Source: Bifidobacterium vansinderenii (GTDB lineage: Bacteria > Actinomycetota > Actinomycetes > Actinomycetales > Bifidobacteriaceae). From it: a stretch of DNA of 64,000 nt. The notes beneath the pieces are model-generated. The model searched no databases, had not been told where the DNA came from, and worked only from the letters and a program-made list of their open reading frames with translations. The stretch covers positions 1 through 64,000 of the forward strand of contig NZ_NEWD01000020.1 in the NCBI RefSeq assembly GCF_002234915.1, in the 5' to 3' direction. Positions within the stretch are counted from its first letter, which is position 1. Every line of letters begins with the position of its first letter. Below are positions 9,901 through 17,487 of the stretch, piece by piece. Made by a program: the position numbers and the translations under genes.

Positions 9901-10293
9901 ATCGTGCTGCTCATCATCGTGTGCGCGGCCCTGCTGGCGTTCGTGGTGCTGTACAACCTGACGAACATCAACGTGTCGGAGCGCATCCGCGAGATCGCCA
10001 CGATCAAGGTGCTTGGTTTCAAGCGCGGCGAGGTGGCCATGTACATCTACCGCGAGAACCTGCTGCTCACCATCATGGGCGCGGTGCTCGGCCTGCTCAT
10101 CGGCAGTGGCCTGCACCGGCTGATCATGCAATCCATCGAACAGAAGGACGTGACCTTCGGCTATGTGATCTCCCCGTGGAGCTACGTGTGGTCGTTCCTG
10201 CTCACCCTGCTGTTCTCCATCATCGTGATGGCCGTCATGTACCCGAAGCTGGTGCGCATCCCGATGGTCGAATCGCTGAAGAGCGTGGAGTAG
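6973..10293 (+). CDS. FtsX-like ABC permease with long extracellular coiled coil
   Basis: An 1106-residue permease of the MacB/FtsX superfamily. One membrane helix lies near residues 15-35 and an extracellular MacB-PCD-like domain follows. Residues of about 255-540 are a Gln/Ala/Lys-rich coiled coil. Three membrane helices follow (first about 575), then a second extracellular domain and three C-terminal helices. Similar coiled-coil permeases act as mechanotransmission or export machines in Gram-positive bacteria. The coiled coil is long enough to span much of the cell wall, which would suit handing a product to a surface protein such as the one encoded at 12452-13696. That coupling is inference. 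Confidence 0.88.
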   Translation: MTKALLLDFWREIRHSANRFFSILLIVAIGVGFFAGLKSAAPDMKHTMDGYFDQSNIEDINVMSTLGLTDKDINAIRKTEGVQAVQPGHFTDALTKENGSQLVFRIHGLPTGTSTINKVTLVSGRMPTKANEIVIEDSANYGRSLKVGDKLTFTSGTSKKLTDGTLSTDTFTIVGRAITPYYLTVEKGTSQIAGKSINLFAYIPDDTFTVKDDNGNPIYTQASVTVKGARELNAFDSKYDKLVGKTEDSLNNIGSDRARERGNEVRNAAQQKLQESQDEYNKKKAEYDQQIADAQNKLDDANAQLASGDAKLDGSKENYQLKKENAQLQIQNGQQQLDSAKQQIESGQAQVDAGQQAYDSLKQQYDSLNQQMGQATAMTQWMQQQMDSMSGNLKDLNDQMSKLPPDQQQQMKPIIDSYQKMYDQLSQQKSALDQTTKGVQQLQGSVQGAFDSAAAQLQEGKDQLAQAQQEYQQGQAKLEAAKKQLAQADANASKQFADAKAKLDQGKSEYQKSKADFETQKDDGAQQLDDAKEKLIAAKYRIDTLNNPKWYVLDRNANAGFVSYKNTVDRVNAISQIIPVFFILVAVLVCMTTMARMVSEQRGVIGTYKALGYENNAIAMKYVLYVVAASAVGGIIGAIVGAWTFPESVYKAWAAMYRQPPLVHGFHPLIILTSLLITVGAMALVSYLTCRKELNSQAATLMRPKAPKIGKRILLERIPAIWKLLNFSQKVTVRNLFRYKRRLIMTIVGIMGCTGLLVAGLGMNDTIGSVVAKQYGKVFAYDMSVSIDQTATDAQVSAIYDALDGNGAVKSYTRAGVGSVSISNGGDDETLALYAVNKPDSFADYIRLDDPSTGKTIHLTDDGIVLTQKLAKNLGVTTGDTVAVRDPGGMTKRIPVTGVTENYVFHYAYMSQKSYAKYFLEQLPPNTLLIKFNDKATARQESNLTKALQNSAGVTSVTSYTKVADEFRDQIKAMNSIVLLIIVCAALLAFVVLYNLTNINVSERIREIATIKVLGFKRGEVAMYIYRENLLLTIMGAVLGLLIGSGLHRLIMQSIEQKDVTFGYVISPWSYVWSFLLTLLFSIIVMAVMYPKLVRIPMVESLKSVE

Positions 10294-10308
10294 AAGAGAG
10301 GTATCCCA

Positions 10309-11847
10309 ATGACGTCTCCAAATGCAAACGAACACGACGACGGTCTGGAAAGCCGCACCATCGACGGCGTAACGTACTATCCGCTCACGCAGTCGCAGAA
10401 CCTCATGTTCTACAACCTCAAGTACAGCTTCCGCAAGCAGGTCGTGAACATCTGCAGTCTGGTGGATCTGTACGACGAGCTCGACGAGAAGCGTCTCGTG
10501 CAGGCCGTGTATCTGGCCATGATGCGCATCCCGTCGAACTCGGTGCGCATCCATATGATCGACAAGCGTCCGTGGCAGTACTTCGCCGACGACGTGCCGC
10601 ACGACATCGAGATCGTCGACATGAGCGAGCGTACACAGCATGAGGTCGAGGAGTACTGCGACGGCATCGGTTCCAAGCCGTTCCCCGACGGCGGCAACGA
10701 CGTGCAGCTGTACCGTGTGCGGATCATCCGTCGTGCGGGAGGGCTGTTCAGCCTGTACTACTGCGTGAGTCACGTGGTGTTCGACGCCTACTCGCTTATG
10801 AGCTGCCTGACCTACACGTTCGACATCTACCAGTCGCTGTGCGACGGCACGGCCCTGCCGGACGAGCCGTATTCGCCCCTGCCCGCGTACAAGGCCGATT
10901 TCGCGCAGCAGAAGGGCGAGCGCTACCAGCGTCAGGCGCAGTGGTGGAAGAAGCATTTCGCCACGGAACCGCATTTCACGTCGGTCAACGGGCTCAAAGG
11001 CAAGGAGTTCATCAAGGGCGAGCACTACGGCGTGACCCTGCGCCTGTGGCAGACCAAGGGCGGCATGACCGACTATCGCATCGACCGCCGGCTGGTCAAG
11101 GCCCTGCGCGACTACTGCGAGCGTACGCATCTGCCCCTGCAGGTTCCGTATTTCGTTGCGTTGCGCACGTTCCTCGGCCGCATGTCCGGCACCGACGACG
11201 TGATGTTCATGAACGCGGTGGCCCGTCGCGCCACGCTCGCGCAGAAGCGCGCCGGCGGCACGATGGTCAACGCGGTGGCGCTGCGCACCGTGATCCCCGG
11301 CTCCACGCCGTTCGCTGACGCATGCGGGATCTTCCTGCGCGAGCAGATGGACGCCTACCGTAGAGCGAACGTGGCCACAGCCGACATCCTGGAGGCGCTG
11401 CGGCAGAACTTCGACCTCAAGCCGTGCCGTGGATACGCGAGCGTGAGCACCACGTTCCAGCCGTATTTCAACGGAGACCTGCCGGTGCGGTTCCGTTTCC
11501 GCAGGCGGCCGAACGGCGCGAACACCATGCCGCTGTACATAAGCATCATGCCGTTGGACGCCAGCGGCGACCTGTGGGTGAACTACGAGTACATCGTGGG
11601 ATACGTGGAACCGGAATCGATACGTCGACTTCACCGGTTCCTGCTCGCGTTCCTCGACGAGGTGGCGAAGAACCCGGATCGGACGATCGACCAGATCGCC
11701 ACGGTCGCGCACGGTCGCGCGTCGGCCATGCATCTTGAGACGCCCGAGGATCTGCCGTACGAGATCGCCATGCAGGGTGCCGAGTCGGCCGGTGCGGCGG
11801 ATGACGGGCGGATCGCGGAAACCGCCGCGGAGGGCGAGTCCGCATGA
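10309..11847 (+). CDS. condensation-domain-like acyltransferase
   Basis: A 512-residue protein resembling NRPS condensation domains and related CoA-dependent acyltransferases. The catalytic HxxxD motif is visible in VSHVVFDAYS (His155, Asp159), although the usual final Gly is Ala. The second half contains the FVALRTFLGRMSG and FMNAVARR-type segments expected of the second lobe. It is a stand-alone condensation enzyme, which would join the carrier-bound acyl group to an amine or alcohol. GAAGAGAGG precedes the ATG, and the stop overlaps the next start (ATGA). The acceptor is unknown. Confidence 0.7.
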   Translation: MTSPNANEHDDGLESRTIDGVTYYPLTQSQNLMFYNLKYSFRKQVVNICSLVDLYDELDEKRLVQAVYLAMMRIPSNSVRIHMIDKRPWQYFADDVPHDIEIVDMSERTQHEVEEYCDGIGSKPFPDGGNDVQLYRVRIIRRAGGLFSLYYCVSHVVFDAYSLMSCLTYTFDIYQSLCDGTALPDEPYSPLPAYKADFAQQKGERYQRQAQWWKKHFATEPHFTSVNGLKGKEFIKGEHYGVTLRLWQTKGGMTDYRIDRRLVKALRDYCERTHLPLQVPYFVALRTFLGRMSGTDDVMFMNAVARRATLAQKRAGGTMVNAVALRTVIPGSTPFADACGIFLREQMDAYRRANVATADILEALRQNFDLKPCRGYASVSTTFQPYFNGDLPVRFRFRRRPNGANTMPLYISIMPLDASGDLWVNYEYIVGYVEPESIRRLHRFLLAFLDEVAKNPDRTIDQIATVAHGRASAMHLETPEDLPYEIAMQGAESAGAADDGRIAETAAEGESA

Positions 11848-12455
11848 GGACCGCGTTCGAGGCCGTGGGCCTGAGGCAGGGCCGGGACAGCGTCGCCTAC
11901 GGGACGATGCTCTCCCATCGCGCCCATGCGCTGGCTCTGGGACTCGTACGCGCCATGAGCGGCGATGATCACGCCCTGATCCGCAAGGACGGACACGGCC
12001 GGCCGTATGTCGTGGACGGAACCGCGGCGCCGGCCGCTGAATCGCCGGACTGGTCGGTCAGCATCTCGCACGCCGACGGGCTGATCGCCTGCGCCGCGCA
12101 TCAGGGCGGCCGTGTGGGCATTGACGTCGAGGAGGTGCGCCGACCTACCGCCGGCGTGCTTCGACATTGTTTTTCCCCTCGCCAACGCGAGGAACTGCGC
12201 GACATCGCCGGGAACGACGATGCCGATGCGTGCACCGACATGATCGCCGAACGGGCGACCATGCTGTGGACGCTCAAAGAGGCTTACGGCAAATTCACAG
12301 GACTGGGACTCGCGGACTGTGTCGCGATACGCGCGTGCGAGCCTGGGTTCTGCCGATGCCGTGGGCTGGCGGTCGCACAGACACGACACGTGCTGAACGG
12401 CCGCCAGTATTGGTGTTCAGTTGTATTTCCAAGTAAAGAAGGAGAAAGGAAATGA
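11844..12455 (+). CDS. Sfp-type 4'-phosphopantetheinyl transferase
   Basis: A 203-residue enzyme that transfers phosphopantetheine from CoA to the serine of a carrier protein. The motifs are SVSISHADG, the Mg-binding VGIDVEEV (Asp95, Glu97) and W-T-L-K-E-A (142-147), all diagnostic of the Sfp/AcpT group. It overlaps the preceding stop codon by four bases and is itself overlapped by the next gene, so all three are translationally coupled. Its presence argues that the carrier at 5652-5876 is specialised and not served by the housekeeping AcpS. Confidence 0.9.
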   Translation: MRTAFEAVGLRQGRDSVAYGTMLSHRAHALALGLVRAMSGDDHALIRKDGHGRPYVVDGTAAPAAESPDWSVSISHADGLIACAAHQGGRVGIDVEEVRRPTAGVLRHCFSPRQREELRDIAGNDDADACTDMIAERATMLWTLKEAYGKFTGLGLADCVAIRACEPGFCRCRGLAVAQTRHVLNGRQYWCSVVFPSKEGERK

Positions 12456-13696
12456 GCAAGTGGAGCAAGGCCCTCATCGGCTCGATCGCCGGTCTGGCGA
12501 TGCTGGTGCCGGTGAACGGTGCCGCATTCGCCGCCGACGGTGACGCCGCGGCCGATCAGACCCAGACTCAGACGACGGAGCAGTCGAACCAGTACTTCGA
12601 TCTTTCGAAGCTGTTCGACTTCTCCTCCAACAACCAGGATGGCGACACGTCCGTCGCGTCCATCCCCGCCACCAGCGAGGAGCGCGCCCGCCTGCAGGCC
12701 GAGGTTGACAAGGACAAGGCCATCGACCTGTCCAAGTACCAGGACAACCTGCACAAGACGATCTTCCAGCAGCGTCTGGCCCACGCCGAAGAGGTGCTTG
12801 CCGACGCCAACTCCGGCACAGCCCGCGTGAACGTGGCCTACGATCTGCTGTACAAGGCGGCCGACCGTCTCGACCCGATCGCCGGCGAGCCGAGCACCAA
12901 GCCCGACCAGCCCGGCACTCCGGACAAGCCCGGCCACGGCGACTCCGAGTCCTACACCTACACGTTCGTGGTGTACGATCCGGCCACCGGCAAGAAGGTG
13001 CACGAGGAGTCCAAGGACTTCAAGGCCGGCAAGAAGGTCTACGTGCCGTTCAACACCAAGCTGTCCGCGCCGGCCGGCTACGAGATCGTCGGCTGGGCCG
13101 ACGAGTGCGGCCGCAGCTACGACGCCGATCTGACCGGCGTGTTCTCCACCGCCGACACCACGCTCGTCGCCCTGCTCGCCACCATCAACAACAACGGTGG
13201 CAACAACAACGGTAACGGCAATGGCAACGGTAACGGCAATGGCAACGCCAATGGGAATGGCAATGCCAACGGCAATGGCAACGCCAATGGGAATGGCAAT
13301 GCCAACGGCAACGGCAACGCCAATGGAAACGGCAATGGCAACAACAGCGGTAACAACAACGGCAATGGCAACGCCAGCGGCAACACCATCATCGTGAACC
13401 GCGACAACAACGGCAACGTGATCATCCCGTCCTGGTGGACCAAGAACCCGACCACGAACGGCACCAACACCCCGTCCAAGCTTGACAAGACCACCACGCC
13501 GACCAACGGCAAGAAGTCGACCACTCCGTCGTCCTCCACGCCGAGCGCGTCCGAAGGCAGCCAGCTGGCCAGCACCGGCGCCGCCATCGGCACCGTCGTG
13601 ACCGTGATGGTCGTGCTTGCCGCGGCCGCCGGCGCCATGTTCGCCCTGCGTCGCCGCAAGCTCGCCGACTCCCTTCGTGCCGGCGACGAGCACTGA
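12452..13696 (+). CDS. sortase-anchored surface protein with Asn-Gly repeat region
   Basis: A 414-residue exported protein. The ATG at 12452 lies eight bases after AAGGAGAAAGG and overlaps the transferase stop codon. A signal peptide ends near AAFAADG. A helical segment follows (residues about 70-140), then an InlB-like beta-repeat region (about 165-240, ending GWADECGRSYDADL). Next are about 60 residues of Asn/Gly/Ala repeats, a Thr/Ser/Pro spacer, and LASTG with a hydrophobic helix and RRRK tail. As the last gene of the acyl/export operon it is a candidate receiver of the exported acyl or peptidyl group. That role is inferred from position only. Confidence 0.85.
   Translation: MSKWSKALIGSIAGLAMLVPVNGAAFAADGDAAADQTQTQTTEQSNQYFDLSKLFDFSSNNQDGDTSVASIPATSEERARLQAEVDKDKAIDLSKYQDNLHKTIFQQRLAHAEEVLADANSGTARVNVAYDLLYKAADRLDPIAGEPSTKPDQPGTPDKPGHGDSESYTYTFVVYDPATGKKVHEESKDFKAGKKVYVPFNTKLSAPAGYEIVGWADECGRSYDADLTGVFSTADTTLVALLATINNNGGNNNGNGNGNGNGNGNANGNGNANGNGNANGNGNANGNGNANGNGNGNNSGNNNGNGNASGNTIIVNRDNNGNVIIPSWWTKNPTTNGTNTPSKLDKTTTPTNGKKSTTPSSSTPSASEGSQLASTGAAIGTVVTVMVVLAAAAGAMFALRRRKLADSLRAGDEH
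13241..13348 (+). repeat. 36-bp tandem repeat encoding Asn-Gly/Ala units
   Basis: Two near-identical 36-bp units (13241-13276 and 13277-13312) and a diverged third (13313-13348) encode GNANGNGNANGN-type peptide. The identity at the DNA level, beyond what codon bias requires, suggests recent slippage and therefore length variation between strains. Confidence 0.85.
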
Positions 13697-13743
13697 CCGG
13701 TCCGAACGATCGTCATCCTTGAGAAATTGAATCGAGGCATGCA

Positions 13744-14568
13744 ATGAAGAAACCATTCGAAGGACGTTTCGCCGGCAAGGTGATGATCCTCACCGGCGCC
13801 GCGCTGGGCATCGGCGAAGCCACCGCCCTGCGCGCGGCACAGGAAGGAGCCAAGCTCGTCCTTGTCGACAAACTCGAGAAGGAAGGCGAGGACATCCTCC
13901 GCCGCGTCAAGGACCTCGGAGCCGAAGCCGTATTCCTGCATGGCGACGTCTCCGAGGAGAGCACCTGCCGTGAGATGGTGGAACTGGCCGTCAGCACATT
14001 CGGCCGGCTCGACATCGCCATCAACAACGCCGGCATCATGGGCCAGCCAGGCCGCATCGTCGACGTCACCAAGGAGCAGTTGGACCACACCATGGCCAAC
14101 AACTTCTACTCGGTGTTCTTCAGCTGCAAGTACGAGGTCATCGAATTCCTCAAGGAGAACCACGGCGGCGTGATCCTCAACGTCTCGTCGATCGCAGGAC
14201 TGACCGGACTGCCCGGCAATCTGCCGTACAGCGCGTCCAAGCACGCGGTGAACGGCCTGACCAAGAACGTGGCCATCGACTACGCCAGCAAGGGCATCCG
14301 CGTCAATTCGATCAACCCGGCAGGCACCACCACGCCGCTGACCAAGGCCGCCTACGAATACGTCAAGCGGCACCGCGAGCAGGCGATCGCCGCCGGTATG
14401 GACCCCAAGGAGGCCAACTCCATGGCTGGTCTGAAGCGGCGCTCGCTGATCGACCGCGAGGCCGACCCGGACGAGCAGGCATCCGTGATGCTGTTCCTCG
14501 TCTCCGACGACGCCTCGTTCCTCACCGCGGAGACCATAGCCTCCGACGGTGGCTGGACGTCGTTCTGA
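13744..14568 (+). CDS. short-chain dehydrogenase/reductase
   Basis: A 274-residue classical SDR that oxidises or reduces a hydroxyl/carbonyl group with NAD(P). The cofactor motif LTGAALGIGEA is near the N-terminus, NNAGI follows at about residue 100, and the catalytic Tyr-x-x-x-Lys is Tyr162/Lys166 in YSASK. Acidic residues after the second beta strand (LVDKLEKEG) favour NAD(H). It starts 47 bases after the surface-protein gene on the same strand, so it may be cotranscribed with that operon. The substrate is not identifiable. Confidence 0.85.
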   Translation: MKKPFEGRFAGKVMILTGAALGIGEATALRAAQEGAKLVLVDKLEKEGEDILRRVKDLGAEAVFLHGDVSEESTCREMVELAVSTFGRLDIAINNAGIMGQPGRIVDVTKEQLDHTMANNFYSVFFSCKYEVIEFLKENHGGVILNVSSIAGLTGLPGNLPYSASKHAVNGLTKNVAIDYASKGIRVNSINPAGTTTPLTKAAYEYVKRHREQAIAAGMDPKEANSMAGLKRRSLIDREADPDEQASVMLFLVSDDASFLTAETIASDGGWTSF

Positions 14569-14592
14569 CGGATCGGCCGTCATAACAACGCC

Positions 14593-14630
14593 AAGGGGCG
14601 CTCACGAAGTTTTTCGTGAGCGCCCCTTTT
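14593..14630. terminator. bidirectional intrinsic terminator
   Basis: A 14-bp stem (14595-14608 with 14613-14626, core GGGGCGCTCACGAA) is flanked by AA on the left and TTTT on the right. It separates the convergent SDR and acyl-CoA ligase genes and ends rightward transcription; leftward it is weaker. Confidence 0.85.
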
Positions 14631-14680
14631 GCGTATGTTGTGCGTGTCTGCGTGATGAACGTCAACGACGGCGATCGCAA

Positions 14681-16498
14681 CTACCGCTTGCCGGCGTACA
14701 CCTCGTCGTCGATCACGTCGGCGAACACGGCATTGACCTTCGGACGAACCACCTTGAGCGACGGGGTCAGGCAGCCGTTGTCCTGCGTGAAGCGGTCGGG
14801 CAGCACCACGAACTTGCGCACCGACTCGGCGCGCGACACCTGCGAGTTCGCCTTGTCCACGAACACCTGGATCTCGTCGCGCACCGTCTGGTTCTCCGCC
14901 GCCTCATCCAACGGCATGTTCGCCGGCAGACCATGTGCGGGCAGCCACACGGCCAGCCCCTCCGGGTCGAGCGTGATCAGCGCGGCGATGAACGGACGCC
15001 CGTCGCCGATCACCACCGCATGCTCCACGATCGGGCACTCGTTGATCGCGGCCTCCATCGGAATGGGGGAGACGTTCTTGCCTCCGGCCGTGATGATGAT
15101 GTCCTTCGCACGGCCGGTGATGGTCAGCGTGCCGTCGTCGTCGAGCGAGCCAAGATCGCCGGTGCGCAGCCAGCCGTCCTCGGTGAACGCCTCGGCCGTC
15201 TTCTCCGGCAGATTATGGTAGCCGCGGAACACGTTCGCACCCTTGACCTGCACCTCGCCGTCGTCGGAGATTCGCACCGAGGAGCCCGGCGCGCAACGAC
15301 CCACCGTACCGATGCGGTTGTCGTCCACGCGGGTCACGGTGAACGGCGCCGCCGTCTCCGTCATGCCATAGCCCTGAATCATCGGCAGGCCGATGCCGGC
15401 GAAGAAGTGCGCTAGATCGGGGTTGAGCGGTGCGCCACCGCACGCCACGTACTTGATATTCGGGCCGAGAGCGCCGCGAACCGTGCGGTACACGGCCGAC
15501 TCGTACATCGCATGCTCGGAGATCTGCTTCAGCGTGTGCCGACGACCCTCCTGCGAGGTGCGTGACCAGTCGCGCGCGGCCTCGGCGGCCTTGGCGAACA
15601 GCCGGCCCTTCATGCCCATGCCGGCCTTGCGCGAGGCCGCGTTGTACACCTTCTCGAACACGCGCGGCACGCCCAGCAGATACGTGGGCTTGAAGCTGCG
15701 CAGGTCGGGCAGCAGCGAGCGCGTGTCCGGCAGGTAGCCGACCACGCCGTCATCGGAGCCGATCGAGCAGTACTGGATGTAGCGGGCGAAGCAGTGGGCG
15801 AGCGGCAGGAACAGCAGCAGTCGCGGATGACCGTCGCAGATCATCTCCTTCATGCACACGAATCCGGCGCGCACGATGCTCAGGAAGTTGCGATGCGTGA
15901 GCTCCGCACCCTTCGGAGCGCCCGTGGAACCCGACGTGTATACGATCGTGGCGAGATCGTCGGCGCCCACCGAGTCGATGCGGTCGTCGAGATCCTCGTC
16001 GCTCACGGTGACGCCCAGGCCCTCGAGCGCACCCAGCGCGTTTGCGTCGAGCATGAGGATATGGTCCAGCTTCGGGCAGTCGTCCACCACCGACTGCAGA
16101 CGGTCGAAGCGCTCCTGATCGTCGGCGATGGCGATCCGCACGTCGGAGTCGTTGAGAATGCGCTTGGCTTGTGCGGCGGAGTCGGTGTCGTAGATAGGCA
16201 CGTTCACCGCACCGATGGCGGCCAGCGCGAAGTCGAGTACGCCCCACTCGTAGCGCGTGGAGGAGAACAGGGTCACCGCGTCGCCCTTGCGGACGCCGAA
16301 CGCCATGAATCCCTTGGCACAGGCGCGCACCAGACGGTGGAACTCGCCGGTGGTGATGTCGGCCCAGGCGCCCGGACCGGTCTTGCGGCTGGCGATCACC
16401 GTGTCCTCGCCCGTGCGTTCGATGCGCTCGGTGAGCAGCGAGTACAGGGTCTCGTCGTTGCGAACCTCGATGGTTCCCGGTTCCGTATATTCCTTCAT
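14681..16498 (-). CDS. long-chain fatty-acid--CoA ligase
   Basis: A 605-residue AMP-forming ligase of the FadD15/long-chain group that activates fatty acids to acyl-CoA. The AMP loop YTSGSTGAPKG is at about 187-197, followed by GYGMTET, GWLRTGDLG and GKNVSPIPME. Bifidobacteria lack beta-oxidation, so it more likely feeds exogenous fatty acids into phospholipids. GAGGATCG lies ahead of the ATG. It is a monocistronic minus-strand gene and differs clearly from the ligase at 3746-5590, which lies in a carrier-protein operon. Confidence 0.88.
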   Translation of the reverse strand: MKEYTEPGTIEVRNDETLYSLLTERIERTGEDTVIASRKTGPGAWADITTGEFHRLVRACAKGFMAFGVRKGDAVTLFSSTRYEWGVLDFALAAIGAVNVPIYDTDSAAQAKRILNDSDVRIAIADDQERFDRLQSVVDDCPKLDHILMLDANALGALEGLGVTVSDEDLDDRIDSVGADDLATIVYTSGSTGAPKGAELTHRNFLSIVRAGFVCMKEMICDGHPRLLLFLPLAHCFARYIQYCSIGSDDGVVGYLPDTRSLLPDLRSFKPTYLLGVPRVFEKVYNAASRKAGMGMKGRLFAKAAEAARDWSRTSQEGRRHTLKQISEHAMYESAVYRTVRGALGPNIKYVACGGAPLNPDLAHFFAGIGLPMIQGYGMTETAAPFTVTRVDDNRIGTVGRCAPGSSVRISDDGEVQVKGANVFRGYHNLPEKTAEAFTEDGWLRTGDLGSLDDDGTLTITGRAKDIIITAGGKNVSPIPMEAAINECPIVEHAVVIGDGRPFIAALITLDPEGLAVWLPAHGLPANMPLDEAAENQTVRDEIQVFVDKANSQVSRAESVRKFVVLPDRFTQDNGCLTPSLKVVRPKVNAVFADVIDDEVYAGKR

Positions 16499-16611
16499 CG
16501 ATCCTCGATCCGTTCCATAGCAGTCAAATCCTTTTCCATGCTACGTTCCGGATGCGGTTTCGGCATTGTCCTATGACATCAACTTCCGCACGCAACCTTG
16601 TGTAGGAATAC

Positions 16612-16660
16612 AAAAGCGTGCGCGGGATCACACGGCGAATCTTCGTGATCCTGTGCACGC
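16612..16660 (-). terminator. terminator of the C26 hydrolase gene
   Basis: A 16-bp stem with two G-T pairs (16616-16631 with 16645-16660). On the minus strand it is followed by TTTT, the complement of AAAA at 16612-16615. Confidence 0.75.
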
Positions 16661-16681
16661 CGCTGCGCGATCAGCCGGCCG

Positions 16682-17410
16682 TCATTTGGCATGATCGCGG
16701 CGATAGTCGGCACACGCCTGTGCGAACGCGTGTGCCAGACGCCGGCTCGGCTCGTCGTCCGGCGTCTGCTCGGGATGCCACTGCACGGCCATGAAGAACG
16801 CGCGATCGGGACGATACGCGGCCTCGATCACGCCGTCCGGCGCGGTCGCCTGCACCTCCACGCCATCGCCCGGCCGATGCACGGCCTGATGGTGCACGCT
16901 GTTGACCGGCATCGAATCACGTTCGAGAATGCGGTGCAGGGGAGTGCCGGGCGCAATACGCACCTCATGCGACGGTTCGGCGAACGGCTGGGTCTGCCAG
17001 TGGTTCAGCGCGCCGGGAATCTCGTCGGCGATCTGCTGGTATAGGTCGCCACCCGCCAGCACGCACATCATCTGCAGTCCGCGGCATACGCCCAGATACG
17101 GCATGCCGCGGTCGTAGGCGGCGCGCAGCAGGAACGCCTCGGCATGATCGCGCAACGGCACCGGCTCGTCCATGCCGGGCAGTGTCCTGCCGCCGTACAG
17201 CGTCGGATCGATGTCGTTGCCGCCGGGAATAAGCAGTCCGTCCGCACGGTCGAGCATGGCCGTCAGATAGTCGTCGTCCTCGGACGGGTCCACGGTCAGC
17301 ACGTTCGCGCCCGAGAACTCCAGCAGCCGAAGATATCCGGGATCGATGTCGAACGCGCCGTCCACGGTCTCCGAATACTGCATCATCAACGCCACCACGG
17401 GCTTCATCAT
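16682..17410 (-). CDS. gamma-glutamyl-gamma-aminobutyrate hydrolase family protein (C26)
   Basis: A 242-residue class I glutamine-amidotransferase-like hydrolase. The nucleophile is Cys109 in GVCRGLQMM, and the partner His212/Glu214 lie in QWHPEQ. The early PGGNDIDP motif is typical of the PuuD/peptidase C26 group, which cleaves gamma-glutamyl amides such as gamma-glutamyl-GABA. No polyamine pathway genes are adjacent, so the natural gamma-glutamyl substrate is uncertain. GGGAAAGG precedes tandem ATG codons. It is divergent from 17488 across a 77-base shared promoter region. Confidence 0.82.
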   Translation of the reverse strand: MMKPVVALMMQYSETVDGAFDIDPGYLRLLEFSGANVLTVDPSEDDDYLTAMLDRADGLLIPGGNDIDPTLYGGRTLPGMDEPVPLRDHAEAFLLRAAYDRGMPYLGVCRGLQMMCVLAGGDLYQQIADEIPGALNHWQTQPFAEPSHEVRIAPGTPLHRILERDSMPVNSVHHQAVHRPGDGVEVQATAPDGVIEAAYRPDRAFFMAVQWHPEQTPDDEPSRRLAHAFAQACADYRRDHAK

Positions 17411-17487
17411 CGTCGCCTTTCCCTATGCCGCGCGCGGCGGCGATACACTGAATGTCAATTGCGATTATATGAGTGGAGGTCCTCCCC

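Noticed and set aside
6925-11733. 1602-residue open frame on the minus strand across the permease and condensation genes
   Set aside because: It mirrors four well-supported plus-strand genes, is Val/Leu/Arg/His-rich as antisense frames in GC-rich DNA are, and has no domain motif or ribosome site.
13196-13380. Repeats considered as a CRISPR array
   Set aside because: The units are contiguous 36-bp tandem repeats without spacers and encode an Asn-Gly tract in frame.
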